From positions 71,965 through 135,964 of the forward strand of contig JAEWMS010000025.1 of NCBI GenBank assembly GCA_023393115.1: a stretch of 64,000 nt of DNA, written 5' to 3'. The DNA is from Bacillota bacterium (GTDB lineage: Bacteria > Bacillota > Clostridia > Acetivibrionales > DSM-1351). The position numbers and the translations under genes are program-made. This document shows positions 7,969-16,692 of this stretch, in pieces; within the stretch, counting starts at the first letter, position 1, and each line of letters starts with the position of its first letter. The notes beneath the pieces were generated by a model. The model made no database searches. It was not told the origin of the DNA and was given only the letters and a program-made list of their open reading frames with translations.

Positions 7969-7989
7969 AATGAGTATAGTATACTCATT
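7969..7989 (+). promoter_or_regulatory. 21-bp palindrome upstream of the GNAT gene, candidate operator
   Basis: AATGAGTATA-G-TATACTCATT is a perfect 10+1+10 palindrome, 64 bp before the start of the acetyltransferase gene. There is no T-run, so it is not a terminator. Symmetry and placement suit a dimeric repressor site. No regulator gene is adjacent. The rest of 7790-8052 is AT-rich with no ORF seen. Confidence 0.5.
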
Positions 7990-8052
7990 TAGTATTTAGG
8001 TGTATCAAGGGTTCACGCAAAATAAACTCTACTAATATTTTGGAGGAAAAAG

Positions 8053-8532
8053 ATGGCGGATGTTGAAAATATTGAAATTCGCTTATTTAGCGATAATGAT
8101 TTGTGTGATTTCACTGATATGTTTTGTACTTACTTTAGAAATGATTTTATGATTGAGATTTCGGACAATCAGGTGAAAGAATTATGTTCTGAAATCGCAG
8201 AAAAATCAATTTCCGGAATTATTATGTTAGATATATTATTACATGACGAAAAAATGATTGGGTTTGTCTGTTATCAAATTGACTCATCTTATAGCGATTG
8301 GTGTGAACGAGAGGGATGGGGATTAATCAGAGAAATTTACGTTAAACAAACTAAGAGAGGAAGAGGTTTTGGACTAAGATTAGTTACTCATGCCGAAAAA
8401 ATTCTTTATAGTAAAGGTGTAGAACACATTTATCTTACTTCAGATGAAGCAGGAAGCTTTTGGAGTTCATGTGGATATAATAAAACTGGAAAAGTCAGTT
8501 ACATCAATCATGACCCTATATATGAAAAATAA
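8053..8532 (+). CDS. GNAT-family N-acetyltransferase
   Basis: 159 aa single-domain acetyltransferase. The acetyl-CoA-binding motif A is clear: IREIYVKQTKRGRGFGLRLVTHAEKIL-type sequence, with the R/Q-x-x-G-x-G loop as RGRGFG near residue 105. The strand IRLFSDNDL at the N-terminus and the C-terminal CGYNKTGK tail are typical. The substrate is unknown. It is a single gene with TGGAGG upstream and a strong terminator after it. The nearby palindrome at 7969-7989 may control it. Confidence 0.85.
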   Translation: MADVENIEIRLFSDNDLCDFTDMFCTYFRNDFMIEISDNQVKELCSEIAEKSISGIIMLDILLHDEKMIGFVCYQIDSSYSDWCEREGWGLIREIYVKQTKRGRGFGLRLVTHAEKILYSKGVEHIYLTSDEAGSFWSSCGYNKTGKVSYINHDPIYEK

Positions 8533-8592
8533 GCAAATTTCTTGATGGATAATTCGTGATTTTCCTATGTTGTTCATCATCAATAAATATAT

Positions 8593-8630
8593 AAAAAACC
8601 TATGCAAACAGTAAAGCATAGGTTTTTTGT
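8593..8630 (+). terminator. Intrinsic terminator after the GNAT gene
   Basis: AAAAAACCTATGC / GCATAGGTTTTTTG form a 13-bp stem with a 10-nt loop. The U-run is on the plus strand, and the A-run makes it usable in both directions. Confidence 0.85.
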
Positions 8631-8994
8631 TGTAAAAAAGTTAAAACAGTTGCGCTCTAATTAGTATTTTATGAATATATTTACATTAATTAGATAAAAC
8701 GTTAATACATTACTGTAACAGATTGTAATAATTCACAAAATATGTTAGTGTATAAGAAATAATTATATTCAATTTTACTCAATCGATTTTATATATCATC
8801 ATTACAAAGTACATGGATATGTTTTTAAACTTATGCAATGAAGCATAATGTTTGGAATTGTCTGTGTTTTTTTATATTAAGCCATCTATTTAGGATACGG
8901 GATTCTTTAAATACATATACGTGAAATGCTTAATATTAAGACTTTTGGGAACATTGCTAGAACAGACAGCTATATCTAGGAATTGGGGAGTGTT
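8631..8994 (+). other. Intergenic region with no gene seen
   Basis: AT-rich, between the GNAT terminator and the peptide-importer operon. A short ATGC/GCAT hairpin lies near 8835-8850. Neither a convincing -35/-10 pair nor a recognised riboswitch was found, although the operon promoter should lie here. Confidence 0.5.
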
Positions 8995-9993
8995 ATGGAA
9001 AAGAATGAGTTATTGAGAATTAATAATCTTATTACTTCATTTCGTATTGACGGACAGTATTATGCTGCGGTGGACGGTGTTTCACTGAGCGTAAAGGAGA
9101 ATGAGGTATTTGCAATCGTAGGTGAATCGGGGTGCGGTAAAAGTGCACTTGCCCTATCCATTCTCAGTTTGCATAACAACACCTATACGAAGGTGGAAGG
9201 CAACATATACTTTAAAGGAACAGATCTGCTTCCTATGAATGTTGACGACTTAAATCAATTCCGGGGCAAGTATATTGGAATGATTTTTCAAGATCCTCTG
9301 ACTGCTTTAAACCCGCTGATGAAAATTGGGGAGCAAATTGAGGAATCGTTGACCTTTCACATCAAAATGGACAAAAGGCAAAAAAAGGCGCGTGCTATTG
9401 AATTGTTAAAGGGAGTAGGCATTATATCTCCTGAATTAACTTATTCACAGTTTCCTCACGAGCTTTCGGGTGGAATGAGGCAGAGGGCAATGATTGCCAT
9501 AGCGCTGGCCTGCAAGCCATCTCTGGTAATTGCTGATGAGCCAACCACAGCACTCGACGTCACCATACAGGCGCAGATTCTGGATTTATTAAAGAAGCTT
9601 CAAAAGGAAATGAAGTCGGGTATTATTCTGATTACGCACGATTTGGGAGTTGTCGCAGAAATGGCCGATAAGGTTGCAGTGATGTATGCCGGTCAAATTG
9701 TGGAGACCGGAGTAGTTGGTGACATTTTCAAAAACCCCCTTCATCCTTATACCCGCTCATTGCTTGCATCAGTGCCAAGTGTTGATTCGGCAGAAGGAAA
9801 CAGACTGCATGTGATAGAAGGGATGGTGCCCTCTCTGAAGAATATGAGACGGGAAGGTTGCAGATTTGCTCCAAGAATTCCATGGGTTGGCAAATCGGAA
9901 CATGAAGAGCATCCGAAGTATCACGAGGTAGATAAAGGGCATTTTGTATTGTGCTCCTGCTATAAAAACTTTTCAATGAGAGGAGAGCGGTAG
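8995..9993 (+). CDS. Peptide/nickel-type ABC importer ATP-binding protein (DppD/OppD-like)
   Basis: 332 aa ATPase that powers uptake by the membrane pair encoded downstream. Walker A is GESGCGKSAL (near residue 40), the signature is LSGGMRQRAMIAIAL, Walker B is LVIADEPTTALDV, and the switch histidine is in LITHDLGV. The C-terminal oligopeptide-importer extension is present (NPLHPYTRSLLASVPS, then GCRFAPR and a late CSC). In related ATPases this tail binds an Fe-S cluster through four cysteines; here the middle cysteine position reads PRIPW, so the cluster is probably altered. The ATG at 8995 is preferred because GGGGAG is seven bases upstream. First of five co-directional genes. Confidence 0.9.
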   Translation: MEKNELLRINNLITSFRIDGQYYAAVDGVSLSVKENEVFAIVGESGCGKSALALSILSLHNNTYTKVEGNIYFKGTDLLPMNVDDLNQFRGKYIGMIFQDPLTALNPLMKIGEQIEESLTFHIKMDKRQKKARAIELLKGVGIISPELTYSQFPHELSGGMRQRAMIAIALACKPSLVIADEPTTALDVTIQAQILDLLKKLQKEMKSGIILITHDLGVVAEMADKVAVMYAGQIVETGVVGDIFKNPLHPYTRSLLASVPSVDSAEGNRLHVIEGMVPSLKNMRREGCRFAPRIPWVGKSEHEEHPKYHEVDKGHFVLCSCYKNFSMRGER

Positions 9994-9995
9994 GA

Positions 9996-10922
9996 TTGGC
10001 ATTACTTGAGGTAAACGATTTAAAAGTACATTATCCCATCAGGGGTGGAATATTAGGCAGAGTCCAGAGCCATGTGAAAGCGGTGGATGGTATCTCCTTC
10101 AAGATTGACGAAGGTGAGACTCTGGGACTTGTGGGTGAGTCAGGTTCGGGAAAAAGTACCACCGGCAAAGCCATCATGGGTCTTGCCGAAATAACGGCAG
10201 GAGAAATCCTTTTCAATGGAAAGGACATCACGAGATATGTTGGAAAAAATCATTCCTCCTACAGGAAAAGCGTACAGATGATATTTCAGGATTCTTACTC
10301 TTCACTAAATCCTAAGAAAAGGATACTGGATATTATTGCAGAGCCACTCCGGAATTTTGAAAAGCAGACAGCAGACGTGGAAAGAAAACGAATTGAAGAG
10401 CTGCTGGAAATAGTGGGTATGTCTCCCGAAACCATGTTTAAATACCCCCATGAATTCTCAGGGGGGCAGAGGCAGAGAATCGGTATTGCCCGTGCGCTGG
10501 CCTTACGGCCTAAGCTGATCATTGCTGACGAACCCGTGTCTGCTTTGGACTTATCCGTGCAGGCACAGGTGTTGAACTTCATGAAGGACATACAGGAGCA
10601 GTTCAATCTCGCATTTCTGTTTATCAGCCATGACCTGGGTGTAGTAAAGCATATGTGCAAAAACCTCATAATAATGAACAAGGGAAGGATTGTCGAAAAG
10701 GGCGTTAAGGAAAAAATATTCGAGAATCCGCAACATATTTATACTAAGCGACTGCTTGCCGCCATTCCCGACATCAATCCGGACAGGCGGGATGAGCTTC
10801 AGCTGTTCAGAGAGCAGGTTGCAGAGGAATATGATAGTAAGTACCATATGTATTATGATAAAAACCAGCGGGTTTATGATTTAAAAAAAACTGGAGACGA
10901 CCACTTTGTGGCTTTACCGTAA
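9996..10922 (+). CDS. Peptide/nickel-type ABC importer ATP-binding protein (DppF/OppF-like)
   Basis: 308 aa second ATPase of the importer. Walker A is GESGSGKSTTGK, the signature is FSGGQRQRIGIARAL, and Walker B is LIIADEPVSALDLS. The C-terminal family extension is NPQHIYTKRLLAAIPDINPD. Translation appears to start at a TTG two bases after the preceding stop, with GAGGAG about nine bases upstream. This tight spacing implies translational coupling with the DppD-like gene, as expected for a heterodimeric ATPase. Confidence 0.9.
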   Translation: MALLEVNDLKVHYPIRGGILGRVQSHVKAVDGISFKIDEGETLGLVGESGSGKSTTGKAIMGLAEITAGEILFNGKDITRYVGKNHSSYRKSVQMIFQDSYSSLNPKKRILDIIAEPLRNFEKQTADVERKRIEELLEIVGMSPETMFKYPHEFSGGQRQRIGIARALALRPKLIIADEPVSALDLSVQAQVLNFMKDIQEQFNLAFLFISHDLGVVKHMCKNLIIMNKGRIVEKGVKEKIFENPQHIYTKRLLAAIPDINPDRRDELQLFREQVAEEYDSKYHMYYDKNQRVYDLKKTGDDHFVALP

Positions 10923-10937
10923 AAGGAGAGGAAATGT

Positions 10938-11900
10938 ATGTGGAAAACTATATTACGGAGACTACTGGTATTAATCCCGCAGGTTGCCGTGCTGAGTCTG
11001 CTGGTGTTCATTCTTGCCAGTTTTATGCCGGGGGATGCCCTGACGGGCAAAATCGACCCCAATGTGTCACCTGAGAGACTGGAAGAGCTTCGTGTTAAAT
11101 GGGGTTTTTATGACCCCTGGTATGTAAAATACGGCAGATGGGTCACAGATGCCTTAAGTGGAGATTTGGGAGAGAGCACCAGCTACAAGATTCCGGTGAC
11201 GGAATTGATCGGAAATCGTGCGGCTAACACTTTTTGGCTTTCTCTGCTGACCTTAGGAATTACATATATCATTGGAATATCATTTGGTGTCATATCAGGA
11301 AGGTTTAACGGAAAACCCGTAGACAAGGCAATCAGCTTTTACACATTTCTGGCTCTGGCAATGCCATCCATTGTATTGGGAGTTATTAATATTTATTTCT
11401 TTTCTCTGAAATTGAATTGGTTTCCCATGGGTGGAACAGTAGATGTAGGAGTTCAGCCTGGAACTCTTTCGTATTTTTTCAACCGGATTCATCATATGTT
11501 GCTGCCTGCAATCACCGGAGGCGTACTGTATCCGGTGGGGATGATTCAGATTTTAAAGAGTGAGATTGTTGACTATAAAATATCGGATTTCGTTATGACT
11601 GCCCGGTCAAAGGGTATTCCTGAGAAAACCATATACAGAAGGCATATTTTACGGAATGCCTTTCTTCCCACTGCTGCAAATCTGGGATATGATATTGCAT
11701 TCTTGCTTGGCGGCTCCATATTTATTGAGAGGATTTTCTCCTATCCGGGGATGGGCAATCTTTTCCTCGACTCCATACTGCGCAGAGATTATGCGGTGGT
11801 AAATGCCCTGATTATTTTATTCGCCGTACTGACGGTTCTTGGTACATTGATATCCGACATTATTATGTCGGCCGTAGACCCAAGAATCAGGATAAAATAA
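10938..11900 (+). CDS. ABC importer permease (DppB/OppB-like)
   Basis: 320 aa inner-membrane permease with the expected N-terminal signature helix (ILRRLLVLIPQVAVLSLLVF) and GDALTGKIDPN segment. The EAA-type loop that docks the ATPase reads VMTARSKGIPEKTIYRRHILRNAFLP (in part), followed by LLGGSIFIERIFSYPGMG. About six membrane helices. Fifteen bases separate it from the upstream ATPase gene, with AAGGAGAGG before the ATG. This is the larger of two different permeases forming the channel. Confidence 0.92.
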   Translation: MWKTILRRLLVLIPQVAVLSLLVFILASFMPGDALTGKIDPNVSPERLEELRVKWGFYDPWYVKYGRWVTDALSGDLGESTSYKIPVTELIGNRAANTFWLSLLTLGITYIIGISFGVISGRFNGKPVDKAISFYTFLALAMPSIVLGVINIYFFSLKLNWFPMGGTVDVGVQPGTLSYFFNRIHHMLLPAITGGVLYPVGMIQILKSEIVDYKISDFVMTARSKGIPEKTIYRRHILRNAFLPTAANLGYDIAFLLGGSIFIERIFSYPGMGNLFLDSILRRDYAVVNALIILFAVLTVLGTLISDIIMSAVDPRIRIK

Positions 11901-11917
11901 TGAGAGGAGCATAATTA

Positions 11918-12835
11918 ATGGAAAATTTGAATATTAAAAGAAGTATAAAGACGGATGAGAGCAAAAAGCCTCTGAACAAACCATTCTTTGGAAGGGCGGT
12001 ATGGACAGAGCTTGTACATGACAAGCTGGCATTGGTTTCTTCCATCCTGCTGATAATTATTTTTGCTACAGTTTTCATTGGTTCTACGTTTTTTGATTTG
12101 GGAGAGGCTGTCAAGGTAAAGCTGGGCATGATCAATAAGCCGCCGTCAGCTGATTACATACTTGGGACTGATGCTTCGGGGAGAGATATGGTCGGTCAGA
12201 TGTTTCTGGGTGCCAGAAATTCCTTCCTGATAGCTATAGGTGTTACCGCATTATGCGGAATAGTGGGCATACTGGTCGGCTTGATTGCCGGTTATTTCGG
12301 AGGAAGAACTGATAACATAATCATGAGAGTAATTGACTTTATTTCGATGCTTCCGAGGTTAATGATTATTATTGCTATTATATCCATTATGCCGAAGTAT
12401 GATGTTATTTCCTTCGTACTGATTGTATCGGCTCTCAGCTGGATAAGCGATGCAAGGCTCACAAGGGCAAAGACTTTACAGCAGGGCAGCCTGGACTATG
12501 TGCAGGCCTCTAAGACACTGGGAACCCGGAATTTCGTCATAATGTTCAGGGAGGTACTCCCGAATATAGGCTCGATAATTATTGTAAATCTGACGCTGAA
12601 TCTAGCGGGAAATATGGGGCTAGAGACTGGCTTGACCGTTCTGGGTTTCGGCCTTCCATTTAATACGCCAAGCCTTGGAACGCTGATCAACTACGCCATG
12701 AATCCCGATAATCTGCAGCGCAGACCCTGGCAATGGTTACCTGCATCTATACTGATCGTGGTAATGATGCTTAGTATATATTTTGTGGGGCAGGCCGTTA
12801 AAAGAGCGGCTGACGCCAAACAGAGGGTAGCATAA
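11918..12835 (+). CDS. ABC importer permease (DppC/OppC-like)
   Basis: 305 aa second permease. The N-terminal cytoplasmic segment is followed by a first helix and the hallmark periplasmic motif LGTDASGRDMVGQMFLGAR. Five to six helices follow, with the EAA loop around LDYVQASKTLGTRNFVIMFREVLPN (in part). It pairs with the DppB-like protein. AGAGGAG precedes the ATG 17 bases after the previous stop. Confidence 0.92.
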   Translation: MENLNIKRSIKTDESKKPLNKPFFGRAVWTELVHDKLALVSSILLIIIFATVFIGSTFFDLGEAVKVKLGMINKPPSADYILGTDASGRDMVGQMFLGARNSFLIAIGVTALCGIVGILVGLIAGYFGGRTDNIIMRVIDFISMLPRLMIIIAIISIMPKYDVISFVLIVSALSWISDARLTRAKTLQQGSLDYVQASKTLGTRNFVIMFREVLPNIGSIIIVNLTLNLAGNMGLETGLTVLGFGLPFNTPSLGTLINYAMNPDNLQRRPWQWLPASILIVVMMLSIYFVGQAVKRAADAKQRVA

Positions 12836-12862
12836 AATATTTATTTAATAGGGAGAGATGTT

Positions 12863-14656
12863 ATGAAAATGAAAAGATTTTTGGCACTGTCACTGACGTT
12901 GGCTTTGACGGTTACTACTTTTGCCGGCTGCGGCAAAAATCAGGAAGCGGCCGATAATTCACAGTCCTCTATGCAGGAGGTTATGGCAAAGTTCCCGATA
13001 AAGAACACAAACGATGCAACCAGCATCAAAGGCGGAGTTTTAAAGGTTGCGGTGGTGGCGTCTTCTGCTTTTGAAGGAATTTTTAATCCATGTTTCTATG
13101 ATATTTCGACTGATTCTGAGATTTTCCAATGGTTCCTGGAGAGTATTTTAAGTGCTGATGAAAACTTTATTTTTGATCAGGACGGAGCAGCGACTTATAC
13201 CTACGATCAGACCGCAAAAACCATGACGCTGAAGATGAAGGACGGTGTCAAGTGGCATGATGGCCAACCGGTAACGCTGGACGATTTGGTATATGCTTAT
13301 GAAGTCATTTGTGATAAGGATTATGAAGGAATGCGCTATGATGAGCAATTCACAAATATCGTCGGTGTGGAAGAGTTTCATGCGGGCAAGGCGAAAACAA
13401 TATCCGGTCTGGAATTATCCTCTGATAAAATGACGTTAACCATCAAATTTAAGAATTTCTTTCCCTCCATTCTTGTAGGAGGCATCTGGATTTCACCTAT
13501 TCCAAGGCATTATTATGAAGGAATTCCGGTAAAAGAGATGAAGGCTCATGAAAAATCACGCAAAACTCCCATTGGCTTCGGTCCTTTTAAGCTAAAGAGC
13601 ATTGTTGCCGGGGAGTCGGTTGAACTTGTAAGAAATGACGATTACTATCTGGGTGCGCCCAAGCTGGATGGCGTTACACTTACTGTAATAGCTCCTGAGT
13701 TGGTACCCGCCGCGATGGAGGAAGGCAAGTTTGATATTGCGTTGTTTTCACAGCAGCAGTATCCGGATTACAAGGAGCCTAAGAATTTCTCCTATGTAGG
13801 ACAGCTCCAAACCGTTTTTGATTACACAGGCTTTAAGCTCGGAAAATGGGAGGAGAGTGCAAAGAAGAACCACTTCGATCCAAATGCGAAAATGGCAAAT
13901 GTAAAGCTGCGCCAGGCCATAGGCTATGCTGTTGACAGTGATAAACTTGCAAAAGAGATGTTCAATGGTCTGCGTTTTCTTGCAACCACCGTTATCACGC
14001 CGAGACATGCGGCATACCAGAATACTGAAATCGCAGGTTATGCATATGATCCCGAAAAGGCAAAGAAGCTGCTGGATGAAGCGGGCTACAAGGACATCAA
14101 CAATGACGGCTACCGCGAGGATCCAAAAGGGAAGCCTTTTGCCATTACCTGGGCTGTGAGGGACGGCGAGAATATTGATACATATGCGCAGTTCAAGATG
14201 CAGAACTGGAAGGATGTCGGTCTGAAGGTTGAGCTGTATAACGGCCGTCCGACTGAGGTCAATGCTTTTTATGATGCAGTTGAGCACGATGATCCGAAAA
14301 TTGATATGTACGATGCCGGATGGCAGACGGGCTATGATCCCAATCCTAAAAACCTGTGGGGACCCGACTCATCTGCAAATTACACAAGATATACCAGCGA
14401 GACCTTTAATTCCATTATGGAGGATATTTCCTCAGAAAAGGCATGGGATAAGGAATTTCTGTCCAAGAAATACCATGAGTTCCAGCAGGCATTTTTTGAT
14501 GAGGCCCCCGCAATTCCTACATTGTGGAGAATGAAAATTGAGGCAGTGAACAACCGTGTCAAAAAATATGAGCTGACAGATTTTGATATTAAATGCTTTG
14601 CCCACTTAATTGAATTAACCGCAGACGCTCCTGTGAAGAAGGCAGACGTTAAGTAA
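12863..14656 (+). CDS. Solute-binding lipoprotein of the peptide-type ABC importer (SBP family 5)
   Basis: 597 aa extracellular binding protein anchored as a lipoprotein. The signal peptide MKMKRFLALSLTLALTVTTF ends in a lipobox FAGC, with the lipidated cysteine at residue 23. The mature part shows family-5 hallmarks: MKDGVKWHDGQPVTLDDLVYAY (in part) and LRQAIGYAVDSDKLAKEMF. Its position at the operon end, with its own AGGGAGAG site, allows higher expression than the membrane genes. The ligand is most likely a di- or oligopeptide, but families of this type also take up nickel, sugars or opines. A strong hairpin terminator follows. Confidence 0.9.
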   Translation: MKMKRFLALSLTLALTVTTFAGCGKNQEAADNSQSSMQEVMAKFPIKNTNDATSIKGGVLKVAVVASSAFEGIFNPCFYDISTDSEIFQWFLESILSADENFIFDQDGAATYTYDQTAKTMTLKMKDGVKWHDGQPVTLDDLVYAYEVICDKDYEGMRYDEQFTNIVGVEEFHAGKAKTISGLELSSDKMTLTIKFKNFFPSILVGGIWISPIPRHYYEGIPVKEMKAHEKSRKTPIGFGPFKLKSIVAGESVELVRNDDYYLGAPKLDGVTLTVIAPELVPAAMEEGKFDIALFSQQQYPDYKEPKNFSYVGQLQTVFDYTGFKLGKWEESAKKNHFDPNAKMANVKLRQAIGYAVDSDKLAKEMFNGLRFLATTVITPRHAAYQNTEIAGYAYDPEKAKKLLDEAGYKDINNDGYREDPKGKPFAITWAVRDGENIDTYAQFKMQNWKDVGLKVELYNGRPTEVNAFYDAVEHDDPKIDMYDAGWQTGYDPNPKNLWGPDSSANYTRYTSETFNSIMEDISSEKAWDKEFLSKKYHEFQQAFFDEAPAIPTLWRMKIEAVNNRVKKYELTDFDIKCFAHLIELTADAPVKKADVK

Positions 14657-14701
14657 TGAATAATATACTCTGATGGTAAAGTCACAGAAAAATCTAATTT
14701 A

Positions 14702-14755
14702 TGAGGGCTGTCTCAAAATAGAAGTAATTTCTATTGAGAGGTAGCTCTCTTTTGC
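14702..14755 (+). terminator. Large terminator hairpin ending the importer operon
   Basis: GAGGGCTGTCTCAA and TTGAGAGGTAGCTCTC pair, with an inner AATAGAA/TTCTATT stem, followed by TTTTGC. The total stem is over 20 bp with small mismatches. The outer arm begins like some IS ends (GGGCTGTCTCAAAA), but no transposase is nearby. Confidence 0.7.
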
Positions 14756-14756
14756 T

Positions 14757-14940
14757 TAAAAAAGTAAAATCGCCTCCGAAGAAGGTGCAATTGCAATAGT
14801 AAGTAGCAAACAGAGCTATCGGATATTTTCGTGTTACCATGAGTCATTATTTTTCTGAGGTAATCAATAGAAGATTAATAAAATCACATTATCAATATTT
14901 ATTAGAACAAAAAAATTAATTTAACAAGATATACATAATA
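14757..14940 (+). other. Intergenic region with no gene seen
   Basis: About 180 bp between the importer terminator and the next promoter. A GC-richer patch at 14771-14830 (CGCCTCCGAAGAAGGTGC and following) was compared with common riboswitch cores from memory and matched none. Confidence 0.4.
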
Positions 14941-14970
14941 TTGACATAATAGAGTTTATTTTGGTATATT
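14941..14970 (+). promoter_or_regulatory. Promoter of the STAS-like gene
   Basis: TTGACA, an 18-bp spacer, TATATT, 50 bp before the GTG at 15020. Confidence 0.65.
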
Positions 14971-15019
14971 TACATAAAATATATATTTCTTACACAAATC
15001 ATGAAAGGGGTTGTAGCAG

Positions 15020-15385
15020 GTGTATAAGTTTGAACAAAAAGGCAAGGCAGTAGTAATTACAGTAGGTGGTTTTTTTACTCCAAATGAAGCAAATACATTT
15101 ATAGGAGAGTATGAATCTTTAGTAAAAAAACTGGACACAAAAAGTACAAGCCTTATTTTGGACGGAAGGGAATTAAAAGCGTCCACTCAGGAGATGATCC
15201 CTATGTTACAGGGGTGTATGCAGCTTTATATGAGAGATAATTTCAAAAAGGTTTTCATGATTAACTTTGATTCTTCAGTTACCAATTCACAGGTTGCCAG
15301 AGTTGCAAAGGAAATTGGCTTTGATCAACGTTATGAAATGGTCTCTTCAGTTAATGAGGCACTAAATAAAGCAAAAGAAATTTGA
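15020..15385 (+). CDS. STAS-like domain protein
   Basis: 121 aa, not firmly recognised. The alternation of strands and helices (KAVVITVGGFFTPNEANTF; then STSLILDGRELKASTQEM; then FKKVFMINFDSSVTNSQ) resembles the STAS/SpoIIAA fold, which often acts as a switch or binding module. The phosphorylatable serine of SpoIIAA proteins is not obvious. The GTG start has AAAGGGG nine bases upstream. The next gene, 126 bp on, is a KAS III-like protein, so a role in the same pathway is possible but not shown. Confidence 0.5.
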   Translation: MYKFEQKGKAVVITVGGFFTPNEANTFIGEYESLVKKLDTKSTSLILDGRELKASTQEMIPMLQGCMQLYMRDNFKKVFMINFDSSVTNSQVARVAKEIGFDQRYEMVSSVNEALNKAKEI

Positions 15386-15511
15386 TTCTTGTAAAAACAC
15401 TATGATTGATACATAGTGGCTTATTATTTCACATGGAGCTCCATATCCTTAATTGTATGAAATGCTAATGTTCCTTCAATAACTTCAAAGTACATAGATA
15501 GGAGTTGACAT

Positions 15512-16516
15512 ATGGGTTATACAAATGTAAATATAATTGGATTGGAAATATACCATCCAAATAACAAGGTAGGGAATGACTTCTTTATAAATCACTTTTC
15601 TAAATTTGGAGTAGACGCAGAACCTCTGATGAAGCATTTAGGTAGAAAAGAAAGATACCTGGCAACTGAGTGCGAGAACTCTCTTACTATGGCTTACGAA
15701 GCAGCCAGTAAAGCTATAGAAAAATCTGATATTTCACCGGAAGATTTAGATATGATTATCTTTGTATCAGAGACTCCGGAATATTTTGTCCCGACCAATG
15801 CATTAAAATTAAATAACATGTTAGGCAGTAAATGTGCCCATCTGGTTTTTGACATGAATGATAATTGTATCGGAATGTTGACTGCTATGGATTTGGCAAG
15901 CCGGTATATGTTTTCAAGTAAGAAAATAAAGTATACACTTATTGTCGGTTCCTTATACATAACTGGGATGGTAAGAAAAGATTGTGTTGTCTCCTACCCG
16001 AACATTGCTGACGGGAGTGCAGCAATAATTCTTGAGAATATACCTGATAGCAAAATTAAGTCAGGCTATATTGACTGTAATTATTATACAAATTCTATGA
16101 ACCATAATTTTATGGAATCTCCAAAATGCGGTTTCTCAAATTTACATAACAAAGATGTTGAAGAAAATGATAAAAAATTACTCTGGATTCCACATGATGT
16201 AAGTTTCTTTTCTGATGACTGGAAACAGCTTATATGTGATTTACTTGAAAGAAACGGACTAGAACCGAACGATATAGATCACTATTTGTTCTCTCAGTTT
16301 TCAATACCGGATGGATTAATTACATTGGAAAAGTTAGGCGTGCCTGTTGAAAAAACAACCACTGTAGGGGAAAAGTATGGGTATACTGGCTGTGCAAGCC
16401 CGTTCTTTGCATTACATGATAGCATCAAAGAGGGAAAGGTAAGACAGGGGGATTATATTGTTTTATTTTCGGTAGGAGCTGGGTATTCCATGTCTGCTGT
16501 ACTATTGAAACTTTAA
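15512..16516 (+). CDS. 3-oxoacyl-ACP synthase III-like protein, divergent active site
   Basis: 334 aa thiolase-fold protein of the FabH/KAS III family, which condenses an acyl-CoA starter with a malonyl carrier protein. The catalytic cysteine is present in FDMNDNCIGMLTAMD (near residue 116). The histidine of the usual PHQAN motif is replaced (LFSQFSIPDG) and the asparagine of GNTSAAS is replaced (GYTGCAS). It probably makes a thioester with its substrate but may not decarboxylate malonyl-ACP, as in PqsD- or CerJ-like acyl transferases. It is not next to other fatty-acid genes, arguing against the housekeeping FabH. A long terminator hairpin follows. Confidence 0.75.
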   Translation: MGYTNVNIIGLEIYHPNNKVGNDFFINHFSKFGVDAEPLMKHLGRKERYLATECENSLTMAYEAASKAIEKSDISPEDLDMIIFVSETPEYFVPTNALKLNNMLGSKCAHLVFDMNDNCIGMLTAMDLASRYMFSSKKIKYTLIVGSLYITGMVRKDCVVSYPNIADGSAAIILENIPDSKIKSGYIDCNYYTNSMNHNFMESPKCGFSNLHNKDVEENDKKLLWIPHDVSFFSDDWKQLICDLLERNGLEPNDIDHYLFSQFSIPDGLITLEKLGVPVEKTTTVGEKYGYTGCASPFFALHDSIKEGKVRQGDYIVLFSVGAGYSMSAVLLKL

Positions 16517-16567
16517 CGAATAAAACCTTTGTAAATTTTAACAGCTAGTATATTAATAAAGTTTCTG

Positions 16568-16618
16568 CACCAAAAAACGAATTCCAAATAAAAATTATTT
16601 GGAATTCGTTTTTTGGTG
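16568..16618. terminator. 23-bp perfect bidirectional terminator
   Basis: GCACCAAAAAACGAATTCC plus AAAT, a 5-7 nt loop, then the exact reverse complement. It serves the KAS III-like gene on the plus strand and the tRNA operon on the minus strand. The outermost bases include the encoded CCA end of tRNA-Phe, so the tRNA 3' end is part of the terminator stem. Confidence 0.85.
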
Positions 16619-16689
16619 CCCAGAGCCGGAATCGAACCAGCGACACGGGGATTTTCAGTCCCCTGCTCTACCGACTGAGCTATCTGGGC
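16614..16689 (-). tRNA. tRNA-Phe (GAA)
   Basis: 76 nt with encoded CCA. The 5' end GCCCAGATAGCTCAG is typical, the anticodon loop is CTGAAAA with GAA at 16654-16656, and acceptor GCCCAGA pairs with TCTGGGC. Last gene of a minus-strand tRNA operon. Confidence 0.96.
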
Positions 16690-16692
16690 AAG

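Noticed and set aside
13748..14287. 179-codon minus-strand frame within the solute-binding protein gene
   Set aside because: Lies wholly inside a gene with clear family motifs on the plus strand; no start signals.
14702..14720. GGGCTGTCTCAAAA-like sequence resembling an insertion-sequence end
   Set aside because: It is one arm of a long terminator hairpin, and no transposase or second end is nearby.
14771..14830. Possible riboswitch upstream of the STAS-like gene
   Set aside because: Compared from memory with glycine, c-di-GMP, SAM, THF, fluoride, ZTP, lysine, TPP and purine cores without a match; a promoter lies between it and the gene, so it would not be in the transcript.
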